DNA of 64,000 nt from Arcanobacterium phocisimile. Its GTDB lineage: Bacteria > Actinomycetota > Actinomycetes > Actinomycetales > Actinomycetaceae. The stretch's first letter is position 1; each line of letters starts with the position of its first letter. The notes under the pieces were generated by a model. The model saw only the letters and a program-made list of their open reading frames with translations, made no database searches and was not told where the DNA came from. Location: positions 1,302,001 to 1,366,000 of the forward strand of contig NZ_CP070228.1 in assembly GCF_016904675.1 (NCBI RefSeq), written 5' to 3'. Of this stretch, positions 1 to 7,942 are shown one piece after another. The position numbers and the translations under genes were made by a program.

Positions 1-1
1 T

Positions 2-547
2 GAACCATCAGATCTTGACGACGTCCTCTTGGGACGCATCGCGAACGGCGATAGCCAAGCTTTCGCAACTTTCTACGATCGCTGGAGTGGCAAGATTTTG
101 GCACTGATCCGCCAGATTCTGCGCGACCATTCCCAATCGGAGGAAGTTTTGCAGGAAGTGTTTTTAGAAGTATGGCAAAAAGCGCCTCAATTCGCCAGCG
201 CCCGCGGCACAGCCCGCGGGTGGTTGGTGACAGTTGCTCGCCGGCGCGCCATTGATAGAGTGAGATCTTCTCAAGCTGCACGTGATCGCGATACCGCTTA
301 TGTTGCGACAACTATCGACTACGATCACACGCTAGAAAGCGTTGAACAACGTCTAGAGACGGAAAATGTTCGACGAATGCTTGACTTCGTGGGCGAGCCT
401 CAATCTTCCACTATCAAACTTGCGTTCTTTTCCGGGTTAACGCATCGCGAAATTGCAGATTATCAACGTGTTCCGTTAGGAACAGTAAAAACTCGGATTA
501 GAGACGGATTGGCTAAAATGAAACGATTTATGGAGCAGGAACGATGA
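2..547 (+). CDS. sigK: ECF sigma-70 factor, SigK-like (5' end outside window)
   Basis: An extracytoplasmic-function sigma factor that directs RNA polymerase to a small regulon. The reading frame is open to the window edge (EPSDLDDVLLGRIANGD...), so the first residues are missing; a TTG at 29 would drop conserved N-terminal sequence and is unlikely to be the start. Region 2 carries the SEEVLQEVFLEVWQ core-binding motif and the ARGWLVTVARRRAIDR -10-recognition helix. Region 4 has the SGLTHREIADYQRVPLGTVKTRIRDGL helix-turn-helix near the C-terminus. The stop overlaps the next gene by 4 bp (ATGA), and that gene encodes an RskA-like anti-sigma factor, which supports assignment to the SigK group. 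The subgroup is inferred from context and general likeness; other ECF groups are possible. Confidence 0.88.
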   Translation, partial: EPSDLDDVLLGRIANGDSQAFATFYDRWSGKILALIRQILRDHSQSEEVLQEVFLEVWQKAPQFASARGTARGWLVTVARRRAIDRVRSSQAARDRDTAYVATTIDYDHTLESVEQRLETENVRRMLDFVGEPQSSTIKLAFFSGLTHREIADYQRVPLGTVKTRIRDGLAKMKRFMEQER

Positions 548-1236
548 ATATCGACGACGATCTCACCTTTCCAGACGAAATTACTGGAGTTCTGGGAACA
601 AGTTTGACGCCTGTTTCCCCTTCCCCGAAGGTACGTGAGCAGTTACTGACAAAAATTGAGCATCTTCCGCAAGATTCTCTCATCAAGCACGGATCGGACG
701 AGGCGAACAGTAATGTCGTTGAACTCAGACCGCGCAAGATACGGATCCTGCGCACTGTTTCCCAAGTGGCCGCTGCAGTGGTTCTCGTAGCGGCCGGTGT
801 GGGTGTAGGGCGTTGGAGCGTTATGGATTCAATGGAATACACCAGCCATTATGCCCAGCTTAATCAGGCACAAGATGTGGTTCGCGTTTCCGACACGATG
901 CCAGACGGTCATGTGGTGACCTTGACGTGGTCACACGATATGGAGATGGCTGCGGTGACGATGCCGGTGGAGTTACAAGCTCCCGCTGGCCATAGTCTGG
1001 CAGTGTGGGTACGCCATGATGGTAGTGTTCGCAAAGCTGGTATGTATGAGCCCGATGAGACTGGTCCATTCTCATTCATTGACGCCATGCCAGAAGATGG
1101 TGACGACGTCTTTGTGACGATCGAACCCGCCGGCGGATCAGCGCAACCGACCGGTGAAGCAATCATTACCTGGAAGATTAACATTCCAGATAATAAAGCA
1201 GATCGGGTGGACACACAGCCAAGCTCAACAACCTGA
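544..1236 (+). CDS. rskA: RskA-like anti-sigma factor
   Basis: A 230-aa single-pass membrane protein that would sequester the upstream sigma factor. About 75 soluble N-terminal residues face the cytoplasm; one transmembrane segment (VAAAVVLVAAGVGVGRW) follows at roughly residues 77-95. The extracytoplasmic C-terminal half (DTMPDGHVVTLTWSHDME, AGHSLAVWVRHDG, PFSFIDAMPEDGDDVFVTIEPAGG) matches the layout of the anti-sigma-K C-terminal domain. In the known RskA family, the sigma factor is released by proteolysis of this protein. The start overlaps the sigma gene stop (ATGA), indicating translational coupling. A strong hairpin follows, so the two genes end an operon here. There is no obvious zinc-binding HxxxCxxC anti-sigma motif, again typical of RskA. 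Confidence 0.85.
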   Translation: MNIDDDLTFPDEITGVLGTSLTPVSPSPKVREQLLTKIEHLPQDSLIKHGSDEANSNVVELRPRKIRILRTVSQVAAAVVLVAAGVGVGRWSVMDSMEYTSHYAQLNQAQDVVRVSDTMPDGHVVTLTWSHDMEMAAVTMPVELQAPAGHSLAVWVRHDGSVRKAGMYEPDETGPFSFIDAMPEDGDDVFVTIEPAGGSAQPTGEAIITWKINIPDNKADRVDTQPSSTT

Positions 1237-1246
1237 AGCTGATAGA

Positions 1247-1291
1247 GCGAAGCCTGGGTGAGACTCATCATTGAGTACACCCAGGCTTCGC
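1247..1291 (+). terminator. Stem-loop terminator after sigK-rskA
   Basis: Two perfectly complementary 14-nt arms (left arm GCGAAGCCTGGGTG at 1247-1260, right arm at 1278-1291), with a further ACTCA/TGAGT pairing inside the loop. It begins 10 nt after the rskA stop. The following CTTATCC is only weakly U-rich, so termination rests on the stem. It may also serve the opposite-strand small gene ending at 1328. Confidence 0.8.
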
Positions 1292-1327
1292 TTATCCATC
1301 TTTTGTCAGCTAATTGGTTTCCACTAT

Positions 1328-1525
1328 TTAGCTGATCCAGTGCTGAACGTAAGCTACCAGCCCCAGGATTGCACCGATCCCCATGCCGGCGAAAACCCAT
1401 AGATTACTCGTGCGAGCATCTTGCTGTGGCTGCATTTCCAGAGCGCTAGTACCGTTTTCCAAATTCGTTGTTTTCTCCATAAATGAATGATATAGAAGAA
1501 ACATACAGACATCAACCACCCGCAC
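1328..1525 (-). CDS. Small single-pass membrane protein, unknown function
   Basis: A 65-codon frame from a GTG at 1525, preceded by AAGGGG about 9 nt upstream; an internal ATG at 1480 would give a 50-residue product but has no visible ribosome-binding site. The C-terminal 25 residues (LWVFAGMGIGAILGLVAYVQHW) form one convincing transmembrane helix after a polar stretch rich in Gln, Asn and Thr. I do not recognise a family. It stands alone between the sigK operon terminator and a divergent operon. Low hydrophilic complexity and short length mean it could be a chance frame, but the well-formed helix and SD favour a real small protein. Confidence 0.4.
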   Translation of the reverse strand: MRVVDVCMFLLYHSFMEKTTNLENGTSALEMQPQQDARTSNLWVFAGMGIGAILGLVAYVQHWIS

Positions 1526-1590
1526 AGTTTGACACCCCTTATGCCCGCTATGTTAAATAGCTTCACTAGCTGAACACATGTCAAGTTCCT

Positions 1591-1629
1591 TTGACATTCT
1601 CATCACTCCACCTGTAAAGTAGACTTTAC
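1591..1629 (+). promoter_or_regulatory. Promoter with overlapping palindromic operator
   Basis: A consensus -35 hexamer TTGACA sits at 1591-1596. Eighteen nt downstream is TAAAGT (1615-1620), a usable -10, embedded in the left half of the perfect palindrome GTAAAGT-AG-ACTTTAC (1614-1629). The operon behind it encodes an HTH protein, so the site is probably where that protein represses its own transcription. Confidence 0.6.
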
Positions 1630-1649
1630 AAATAAAGAGAGGAGTTAAC

Positions 1650-2105
1650 GTGCCACAACCGAGGACTTCTAAGTGGGGATACACGAAGCATAAGCAAATA
1701 CCTGCTCTACGCATAGCACTACCAACAGGTCTAATATTCGGTGCTTTTACAGGAGTGATCTGCGCATACCTTCGTTCAGATATGAACAACGTGTGGTTGT
1801 ACACCGCGATCTTCGCCGCACTTACTGGACCAATCTTCGCTGCGCTGATCTGGGTTATCCTCGTCGATCGTGCAACTATCACTGGCACCGTCGCGAAACC
1901 GGAAGTAAGTATTGAGAATGCATGGCACCATAAGGCTGCATCAGCAGGTTTCTTCACCATGTTCATCAGCAGTAGCTGGGGCATGGCTATCGCCAGTTTT
2001 TACCAGCATAACTTCGCAACCACTTACTTGGCCGTCATTTTCTTTTTAGGTGTGAGTACTTATTGGGTCAGCTATTTCGTCCATCGCAGACGGACTCTTA
2101 AATGA
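1650..2105 (+). CDS. Four-helix membrane protein paired with HTH regulator
   Basis: A 151-aa integral membrane protein. Hydrophobic segments lie near residues 22-40, 48-73, 92-113 and 122-141, and a basic tail (VHRRRTLK) closes it. The GTG start at 1650 is chosen because of the AGAGAGGAG ribosome-binding site just upstream. Its stop overlaps the ATG of the next gene (ATGA). Small membrane proteins coupled to a compact XRE-type regulator are common in Gram-positive bacteria (DUF2975/DUF3021-type pairs), where the membrane partner is thought to control the regulator; I cannot assign this one to a specific DUF. Ligand and regulon are unknown. Confidence 0.75.
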   Translation: MPQPRTSKWGYTKHKQIPALRIALPTGLIFGAFTGVICAYLRSDMNNVWLYTAIFAALTGPIFAALIWVILVDRATITGTVAKPEVSIENAWHHKAASAGFFTMFISSSWGMAIASFYQHNFATTYLAVIFFLGVSTYWVSYFVHRRRTLK

Positions 2106-2296
2106 AAAATACCTTGCCGAAGTTACGCAAAGAAAACGGCTGGTCGCAAGAATATCTCGCACAACAACTAGGCGTGAGCCGTCAAACGATTATCTCTATC
2201 GAAAAAGGGCACTTTGACCCTTCACTTCCGCTCGCATTCGAGATAGCTCGAGTGTTCCACCAATCCATTGAAGATATCTTCTTCCCTGGGACATAG
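2102..2296 (+). CDS. Small XRE-family HTH regulator
   Basis: A 64-aa protein that is essentially one Cro/C1-type DNA-binding domain: LPKLRKENGWSQEYLAQQLG then VSRQTIISIEKGHFDPSLPLAFEIARVF, ending in the SIEDIFFPG tail typical of the YozG/HipB-like minimal regulators. It lacks any effector domain. It is translationally coupled to the membrane protein upstream, and the palindrome over their shared promoter is its likely operator. No downstream target other than its own operon is evident; a further, unpaired operator is seen only upstream of the RelB-like gene and is of different sequence. Confidence 0.88.
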   Translation: MKNTLPKLRKENGWSQEYLAQQLGVSRQTIISIEKGHFDPSLPLAFEIARVFHQSIEDIFFPGT

Positions 2297-2336
2297 ACCA
2301 ATTTTCACAGCCTTACTTGCCACAGACTCTCATTGC

Positions 2337-2351
2337 GAATACAATGTATTC
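2337..2351 (+). promoter_or_regulatory. Probable operator of the RelB/RelE-like pair
   Basis: A perfect inverted repeat, GAATAC-aat-GTATTC, centred 31 nt before the antitoxin start. Type II toxin-antitoxin complexes autoregulate through such sites. A GAGGAG ribosome-binding site follows at 2365-2370. Confidence 0.5.
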
Positions 2352-2375
2352 AAAATATGGATCTGAGGAGTACCT

Positions 2376-2588
2376 ATGACCACAATGACGCTACGTATGA
2401 ATGACAACGACGCCGAACTGATCCGGAAATTCGCCAAATTTGAAGGATTAACAATATCCGATTTTGCCCGTCAAGCAATTCTGGAAAAAATTGAAGATTC
2501 CTATGATCTCGACGAATTACATCATGCTCTTACTCATGACACTGGTGAGCGCTTTACTATCGACGAGGTTTTAGAAGAACTATCCTGA
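2376..2588 (+). CDS. RelB-like antitoxin (ribbon-helix-helix)
   Basis: A 70-aa protein beginning MTTMTLRMNDNDAELIRKFAKFEGLTISDFARQAILEKIED, a ribbon-helix-helix DNA-binding fold of the RelB/DUF6290 kind: beta strand, then two helices with the conserved small hydrophobic spacing. The acidic C-terminal stretch (DSYDLDELHHALTHDTGERFTIDEVLEELS) would wrap and neutralise the toxin. It is followed after 2 nt by the toxin gene, the standard antitoxin-first order. It should bind the toxin and the upstream dyad and repress the pair. Confidence 0.85.
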   Translation: MTTMTLRMNDNDAELIRKFAKFEGLTISDFARQAILEKIEDSYDLDELHHALTHDTGERFTIDEVLEELS

Positions 2589-2590
2589 AG

Positions 2591-2875
2591 ATGAGCACCC
2601 CGCCACACACATATCGAGTATTCCTCACTACACGAGCACGTAAACAGCTTAAAAAGATGGATCGCTTTGATGCAAAAATACTCGCTATATGGATAAAGGA
2701 TCACCTTGAGGGATGTAGTGACCCACGTGCTTTCGGCAAAGGGCTGACAGCTAATAGGTCTGGAGAATGGCGCTATCGCGTCGGCTCATACCGCATATTG
2801 GCAATCATTGACGATACTACAATCACCATTGAAATCTTTTCGATAGGCCGACGCGATTCGATTTACAGCATCTGA
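2591..2875 (+). CDS. RelE-like mRNA interferase toxin
   Basis: A 94-aa basic protein with RelE/ParE-fold landmarks: YRVFLTTRARKQLKKMDR at the N-terminus, then RAFGKGLTANRSGEWRYRVGSYRILAIIDD, and the C-terminal strand ITIEIFSIGRRDSIY. In RelE toxins Lys and Arg residues in these strands cut mRNA in the ribosomal A site; here Lys19-22, the Arg in WRYRVG and the C-terminal Arg pair and Tyr are the candidates. Its last 13 bp overlap the 3' end of pdxT on the opposite strand, so the module sits tight against a housekeeping gene. It is an ordinary TA pair, and toxicity is not demonstrable from sequence. Confidence 0.87.
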   Translation: MSTPPHTYRVFLTTRARKQLKKMDRFDAKILAIWIKDHLEGCSDPRAFGKGLTANRSGEWRYRVGSYRILAIIDDTTITIEIFSIGRRDSIYSI

Positions 2876-3534
2876 GCAAACGTATTGTAGATGCTCATAT
2901 CGTCGTCGAGCTCCGGATGGAACGTAGCGCCGAGCTGGTTACCATACGTCACGGCCACCGGAGTTCCGTCTGGCAATGCCGCCAGCACCTCTACCCCATC
3001 GCCGTATTGCGCGATATGCGGGGCGCGGATAAACGTCATGGGGATCTGAGCAACAGTCGGGACACTAGCAGCCGAGTCGCCACCAGCCGCCTCAACACCA
3101 GTCGCATCGCCAAAAAATTGCCCGTCAGCGATATGGAAACTACCGAGTTGGCGACCATAGGCGTTGCGCACCACCGTCACCGGCATCGTGGCAAACCCAG
3201 AAATAGCAACATGGGACGACGTCGGAGCCGCATGCTCAGCTCCAGCCACCGGACCGTTTGCCACCTGTTGTGCCAAGAGAATCAGCCCGGCACAGGTGCC
3301 AAACACGGGCATACCTTCAGAAAGTTTGTTGGCCAGCGGCTCGAACATGTCGAGCTCACGCAGGAGCTTGCTTTGCACCGTGCTCTCACCGCCAGGTAAT
3401 ACGAGGCCGTCAAGCTCACTGCGAGCATCGTCTCCGTTGCGTAGTTCCACAGCCTGGAATCCGAGCTGTTCGATACGACGGCGATGCTCAATAAACGCAC
3501 CCTGTACTGCCAGTACGCCAACAGTTTTCTCCAT
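2863..3534 (-). CDS. pdxT: Pyridoxal 5'-phosphate synthase glutaminase subunit
   Basis: PdxT releases ammonia from glutamine and channels it to PdxS for DXP-independent vitamin B6 synthesis. The 223-aa protein has the class I glutamine amidotransferase triad: Cys81 in FGTCAGLILLA, and His206 and Glu208 in FHPELDDD. The GGES motif at 48-51 forms the oxyanion region. The N-terminal MEKTVGVLAVQGAFIEH is diagnostic of the family. It lies downstream of pdxS in the same orientation, separated by 95 nt that contain a perfect hairpin. Residues 125-150 include an Ala/Gly-rich insertion (TGVEAAGGDSAASVPTV) longer than I expect for the family. Confidence 0.96.
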   Translation of the reverse strand: MEKTVGVLAVQGAFIEHRRRIEQLGFQAVELRNGDDARSELDGLVLPGGESTVQSKLLRELDMFEPLANKLSEGMPVFGTCAGLILLAQQVANGPVAGAEHAAPTSSHVAISGFATMPVTVVRNAYGRQLGSFHIADGQFFGDATGVEAAGGDSAASVPTVAQIPMTFIRAPHIAQYGDGVEVLAALPDGTPVAVTYGNQLGATFHPELDDDMSIYNTFAQML

Positions 3535-3565
3535 AATGACCAGTGTTTCCTTAAATAAATTACCG

Positions 3566-3592
3566 CAGGTACCGGCAACCTGCCGGTACCTG
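3566..3592 (-). terminator. Perfect hairpin between pdxS and pdxT
   Basis: Twelve-bp perfect inverted repeat (arm CAGGTACCGGCA) with a 3-nt loop, inside the pdxST operon. Read on the minus strand it is followed by TAATTTATTTAAGG, moderately U-rich, so it could act as a partial terminator or an RNA-processing/stability element that sets the PdxS:PdxT ratio. Confidence 0.55.
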
Positions 3593-3629
3593 AACGATCG
3601 AAAAATAGTTTAGTTGCCGCCTGGTAGGC

Positions 3630-4508
3630 TCACTTACCGCGCTCTGCCATGAGTAAATCGATCTCAGACTCGTTGATGCCAACCATGGCTTCACCGAGAT
3701 CTTCGGAAAGTTCGGCAATCAGGGCAGCATCTTCAAAGTTCGTCACCGACTTCACGATTGCCTGGGCGCGCTTGGCTGGATCACCAGACTTGAAAATACC
3801 CGAACCGACGAAGACGCCTTCTGCACCGAGCTGCATCATCAACGCAGCATCAGCCGGAGTAGCCACACCACCAGCAGCGAAGTTCACGACTGGCAACTTG
3901 CCGTTCTCATGCACGTAACGCAAGAGTTCAACTGGCACTGCCAACTGCTTGGCCTCTTCAAAGAGCTCATCGGCACGCAAGCCCTGGATCTTACGCATCT
4001 GCGACTGGATTAGACGCATGTGGGTCACGGCCTGGACCACGTCGCCAGTTCCTGGCTCACCCTTAGTACGAATCATCGAGGCACCTTCAGCGATTCGGCG
4101 AAGTGCTTCGCCGAGATCTTTCGCGCCACACACGAACGGCACATCAAAATCAGTCTTATTAATGTGGAAAACATTATCTGCTGGCGAGAGCACTTCGGAC
4201 TCGTCAATGTAGTCGATCTCGAGCGCCTGCAAAATCTGGGCTTCAACAAAGTGGCCGATACGGACCTTTGCCATCACTGGGATGGATACTGCGTTCTGGA
4301 TTTCTTTAATCAGACGTGGGTCGCTCATGCGCGAAACGCCACCAGCTGCACGAATATCTGCTGGGATGCGCTCGAGAGCCATCACCGCACTAGCGCCTGC
4401 TTCTTCGGCAATCCGTGCCTGCTCAGCATTTGTGACGTCCATAATAACGCCACCTTTAAGCATCTGGGCAAGCTGCTTGTTCAATTCGAAGCGAGAGTTT
4501 TCAGTCAT
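3630..4508 (-). CDS. pdxS: Pyridoxal 5'-phosphate synthase lyase subunit
   Basis: PdxS condenses ribose 5-phosphate, glyceraldehyde 3-phosphate and ammonia into PLP as a dodecamer decorated with PdxT. The 292-aa protein is a complete TIM barrel of family length. Asp24 (GGVIMDVTN), the Schiff-base Lys81 ([12 protein letters not shown]) and Lys149 ([11 protein letters not shown]) are all present, as is the signature [35 protein letters not shown] region. It is the first gene of the pair with pdxT; no MocR-type PdxR regulator is nearby. Confidence 0.98.
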   Translation of the reverse strand: MTENSRFELNKQLAQMLKGGVIMDVTNAEQARIAEEAGASAVMALERIPADIRAAGGVSRMSDPRLIKEIQNAVSIPVMAKVRIGHFVEAQILQALEIDYIDESEVLSPADNVFHINKTDFDVPFVCGAKDLGEALRRIAEGASMIRTKGEPGTGDVVQAVTHMRLIQSQMRKIQGLRADELFEEAKQLAVPVELLRYVHENGKLPVVNFAAGGVATPADAALMMQLGAEGVFVGSGIFKSGDPAKRAQAIVKSVTNFEDAALIAELSEDLGEAMVGINESEIDLLMAERGK

Positions 4509-4719
4509 TAGTTATACCTTTAACGTCGTGGTGCTAGAACGGCGGAAAGCCGTGACAATTCACCTTCTACTATACGCGAGCCCACCGGCCAACACGAAGA
4601 TAGTCCATGATCAGTGAACCTGTGAGTCTGCGCACCACTGCCCTGACTAGGCATAGATATGAGACGTATCATTTTACATATCAAGAAATACCTAGATATC
4701 AGCCTGATAAAACTCGATA

Positions 4720-5571
4720 ATGAGCATTATGGATAACCTTGTTTTGCAGTCAGACTTTGGACTCGACGACGGTGCAGTCGCCGCAATGTACGGCGTTGCG
4801 GTTGCAACCAACCCCGATCTTCACATCTATAACCTCACCCACAATATTCCACCCTACGATATTTGGGAAGGTTCTTACCGCTTGGCCCAGACGATCGACT
4901 ATTGGCCACACGGAACTGTTTTCGTCTCCGTCGTCGACCCCGGTGTGGGCTCCGATCGGCTCTCCGTCGTCGCAAAAACAAAAACCGGGCACTATATCGT
5001 TACCCCGAATAACGGCACACTCACCCACGTCCACGCCATCTATGGCATAACTGAGATCCGCACCGTCGACGAAACCATTAATCGTCGCGCTGGCTCAGAG
5101 GCTTCCTACACTTTCCATGGTCGCGACATTTACGCCTACTCTGGCGCCCGGTTGGCCGCCGGAATCATTTCGTTTAACGACGTCGGACCACGTGTCTCGC
5201 TCGATGCTCTCGTCACATTGGATTACGAAGAGCCAGTATTTAACGACGGCGAGATCCGCGGTATCATCGAAGCCCACGATGTCCGCTACGGTTCATTGTG
5301 GACGTCAATCCCACGTGCATTGTTCCTAGAAATGGCAGACGGTTTCAACCAGCGTTTCAAATTGCGCGTCTTCAACCAAGGCCGCCAGGTCCATTCCAAC
5401 CACATGGTTTATGTACCTTCGTTCGCTTCAGTAGAAGTAGGCGATTCCCTTCTCTACGTTAATTCCCTAGACCGGATGGCCATCGCCATCAACCGTGGGT
5501 CCTATGCTCACGCATTCAATATCGGTACCGGCACATCTTGGCAGGTATCATTAGCTCCTTACGAACTGTGA
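4720..5571 (+). CDS. SAM hydrolase (SAM hydroxide adenosyltransferase, DUF62)
   Basis: A 283-aa member of the family that includes fluorinase and chlorinase but mostly contains enzymes cleaving S-adenosylmethionine with water to adenosine and methionine. The Asp-Arg-His triad reported to activate water is present: Asp73 and Arg80 in VVDPGVGSDR, and His133 in TFHGRDIY. The N-terminal QSDFGLDDG loop binds the adenosine ribose. The C-terminal beta-barrel domain occupies about residues 170-283. It heads a cluster with a complete ECF transporter and an HD hydrolase in the same direction, suggesting a salvage unit. Halogenase activity is unlikely given the triad. Start is ATG 4720, or possibly 4729; neither has a strong ribosome-binding site. 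Confidence 0.9.
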   Translation: MSIMDNLVLQSDFGLDDGAVAAMYGVAVATNPDLHIYNLTHNIPPYDIWEGSYRLAQTIDYWPHGTVFVSVVDPGVGSDRLSVVAKTKTGHYIVTPNNGTLTHVHAIYGITEIRTVDETINRRAGSEASYTFHGRDIYAYSGARLAAGIISFNDVGPRVSLDALVTLDYEEPVFNDGEIRGIIEAHDVRYGSLWTSIPRALFLEMADGFNQRFKLRVFNQGRQVHSNHMVYVPSFASVEVGDSLLYVNSLDRMAIAINRGSYAHAFNIGTGTSWQVSLAPYEL

Positions 5572-5588
5572 GGAATGAAAGGATAATC

Positions 5589-6143
5589 ATGGCTAAGAAA
5601 ATGTCTCCTGTCGTGCAGGTTGTTGCTATCGGTATCGGCGCAGCGCTGTTCTTTGTTCTTGGTCGTTTCGCAGCGATCCCTACTCCGATTCCTAACGTAT
5701 CGATTGCTTTGCAGTATGCGATCCTCGCCGTGTTCGCAGTGTTGTTTGGCCCGGTTTCCGGCTCACTGATCGGCGGAATCGGCCATGTTCTGATTGACGC
5801 TACCGGTTATGGTATTTGGGCGTCATGGGAAATTTCTTCCGCAGTTGTTGGCTTGATTATTGGTGCAATGATGATCGGCAACAAGGTTTACGAAGGTGAA
5901 CTACCAACCAAGACCATCGTTCGGTTTAACATTTCGGTTGTCGTTGCGCATGCACTATCGTGGATGTTGGTGGCTCCACTGGGTGATATCCTCATCTATT
6001 CTGAGCCAGCAAACAAAGTATTTGTCCAAGGCGTGACTGCTTTTGCATCCAACGCACTCACCACCGGAATTATCGGCACCTTGGTTCTGATTGCTTACGC
6101 AAAGACTCGCACGCAGACCGGCTCGCTCAGCACCGAAGCTTAG
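5589..6143 (+). CDS. ECF transporter substrate-binding S component, UPF0397-like
   Basis: A 184-aa hydrophobic protein with about five to six transmembrane helices and the family opening VVAIGIGAALFFVLGRFAAIPTPIPN. The FAVLFGPVSGSLIGGIGHVLID segment is the conserved loop region of UPF0397/COG4720 S components. Such proteins bind a vitamin or nucleobase-like solute and dock on EcfT. The start at ATG 5589 is supported by GAAAGGA just upstream; a longer frame from 5538 would overlap the SAM hydrolase. Substrate is unknown. Linkage to SAM hydrolase suggests a compound related to SAM, methionine or adenosine, while some UPF0397-YkoD systems are annotated for HMP/thiamine. Neither is proven. Confidence 0.88.
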   Translation: MAKKMSPVVQVVAIGIGAALFFVLGRFAAIPTPIPNVSIALQYAILAVFAVLFGPVSGSLIGGIGHVLIDATGYGIWASWEISSAVVGLIIGAMMIGNKVYEGELPTKTIVRFNISVVVAHALSWMLVAPLGDILIYSEPANKVFVQGVTAFASNALTTGIIGTLVLIAYAKTRTQTGSLSTEA

Positions 6144-6175
6144 ACCTTCTACCCTACTGTTAAAAGAGAACATTA

Positions 6176-7942
6176 ATGACCTACCTGACCCAGCCTGTGA
6201 TTTCGCTACGGAACGTAACTTTCCAGTACCGTGCGCAATCTGCTCCTACCCTCTGCGATATTTCACTCGATATTTTTCCGGGTGAAAAAGTGGCGATCGT
6301 GGGTGCCTCTGGGTCAGGTAAGTCCACTCTCATGCGGCTCATCAACGGCCTGGTTCCCCATTACTTTTCGGGTGAAGTCACTGGCGATATCACAGTTGCC
6401 GGACTTGATCCGCGTGAGGTTCCGTTGGTTGATATCTCCACTCATGTGGGCACCGTCTTACAAGACACAACGGGTCAATTCGTCGGCCTCACCGTCGCCG
6501 ACGATATTGCGTTTTCGCTAGAGAACCAAGCCATTCCCACTCACCAGATGCCGCAACGGGTACGCGAGACTGCCGCAATCGTTGGGATGGCAGAGTTCCT
6601 CAACCATGCTCCCCACGAACTTTCTGGCGGACAAAAGCAGCGCGTCGCTATGGCCGGAGTTTTAGTTGACGACGTCGATATCTTGTTATTCGACGAACCG
6701 CTAGCTATGCTCGATCCAGCTTCGGGGCGTTCGAGTATTGATCTGATTGACGACCTCAAAACAATCCACGGCAAAACAGTGGTGATCGTTGAGCACCGGC
6801 TTGAAGACGTGCTTCACCGTCCAGTTGATCGAATAGTGCTCATGGATCATGGGCGTATTGTTTCAATATCTACACCCGATGAATTACTGGCCTCTTCACT
6901 ACTGGAAGAACATGGTATTCGCCCTCCCCTGCACGTATCTGCTCTGAAGTACGCCGGAGTCACTGTCACAGCAGATATGCTCCCAGCATCTGTCGGCACC
7001 GTGAGACTCTCGCAGTCCGACGTCGAAAAAATCCATCGGTGGGCTCATGCAAATGGGATTATGCCAGTGGTTCCAGCGGCCGAGTCCACCCCGGCCCTCG
7101 CGGTATCCAATATTACTGTCTCCTACGCCGGAGATGAAACACCCAACCGTGTCTTGACCAATGTTTCGACGGCAATCAATCATGGCTCGATGGTGTCCAT
7201 CGTCGGATCCAACGGTGCCGGAAAATCCACACTCGCGAAAGCTATCTGCGGATTCCTTCCCATTGAGTCTGGAAAAATCGTTATTTCTGGTAAAGATACT
7301 GCCCACTGGTCTATTGCCGAGCGCGGTCAACGCGTAGGTTTCGTGTTGCAAGAGCCCGGCCACATGCTCTCACGGACCACAATCATAGAAGAGATTGAGT
7401 TGGGACTACATGCCCACGGAGTAGCCGACGACGAACGCGTGCCACGCCGCGATAACGTGTTGAAAATATGTGGCTTGTGGCCATACCGTAACTGGCCGCT
7501 ATCGGCGTTGAGCCACGGCCAAAAGAAACGCGTCACGATTGCCGCGATCCTGGCACTCAACCCGGACGTGCTTATCTTGGATGAACCAACTGCCGGCCAA
7601 GATTTCGCGCACTATACCGAGTTTATGGACTTCCTTGTCTCGCTGAATGAACACGGAACCACCGTCGTCCTCATCACCCACGATATGCATTTGGCGTTAG
7701 AGTACACCTCGCGAGTGATCGCTATGGCTCACGGAGAAATTATCGCCGACGACGTTCCAGCAAACGTCCTCACTAACGAAGGAATCAGCACAGAGGCTGA
7801 TCTCGTCACCACCGGGCTCTACGAACTAGCTCGGCGGGTTGGCTATCCTGACGCTTCGAAACTTGTGCAAGCATTTGTGAATGTTGATCGCCAGGTACGC
7901 CGTTCAGCGGTTGCGGAGCAAGGAGACGATACACGTGGCTAA
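6176..7942 (+). CDS. ECF transporter ATPase with two fused NBDs (EcfA1A2)
   Basis: A 588-aa protein containing two ABC ATPase domains in tandem, replacing the separate EcfA and EcfA' subunits. First domain: Walker A GASGSGKST near residue 43, signature LSGGQKQRVAMAG, Walker B ILLFDEPLAMLD. Second domain: Walker A GSNGAGKST near 346, signature LSHGQKKRVTIAA (His in place of the usual Gly), Walker B VLILDEPTAGQD. It should drive toppling of the S component through EcfT. It lies between the S and T genes and overlaps the T gene by 8 bp, so it is dedicated to this transporter. Confidence 0.95.
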   Translation: MTYLTQPVISLRNVTFQYRAQSAPTLCDISLDIFPGEKVAIVGASGSGKSTLMRLINGLVPHYFSGEVTGDITVAGLDPREVPLVDISTHVGTVLQDTTGQFVGLTVADDIAFSLENQAIPTHQMPQRVRETAAIVGMAEFLNHAPHELSGGQKQRVAMAGVLVDDVDILLFDEPLAMLDPASGRSSIDLIDDLKTIHGKTVVIVEHRLEDVLHRPVDRIVLMDHGRIVSISTPDELLASSLLEEHGIRPPLHVSALKYAGVTVTADMLPASVGTVRLSQSDVEKIHRWAHANGIMPVVPAAESTPALAVSNITVSYAGDETPNRVLTNVSTAINHGSMVSIVGSNGAGKSTLAKAICGFLPIESGKIVISGKDTAHWSIAERGQRVGFVLQEPGHMLSRTTIIEEIELGLHAHGVADDERVPRRDNVLKICGLWPYRNWPLSALSHGQKKRVTIAAILALNPDVLILDEPTAGQDFAHYTEFMDFLVSLNEHGTTVVLITHDMHLALEYTSRVIAMAHGEIIADDVPANVLTNEGISTEADLVTTGLYELARRVGYPDASKLVQAFVNVDRQVRRSAVAEQGDDTRG

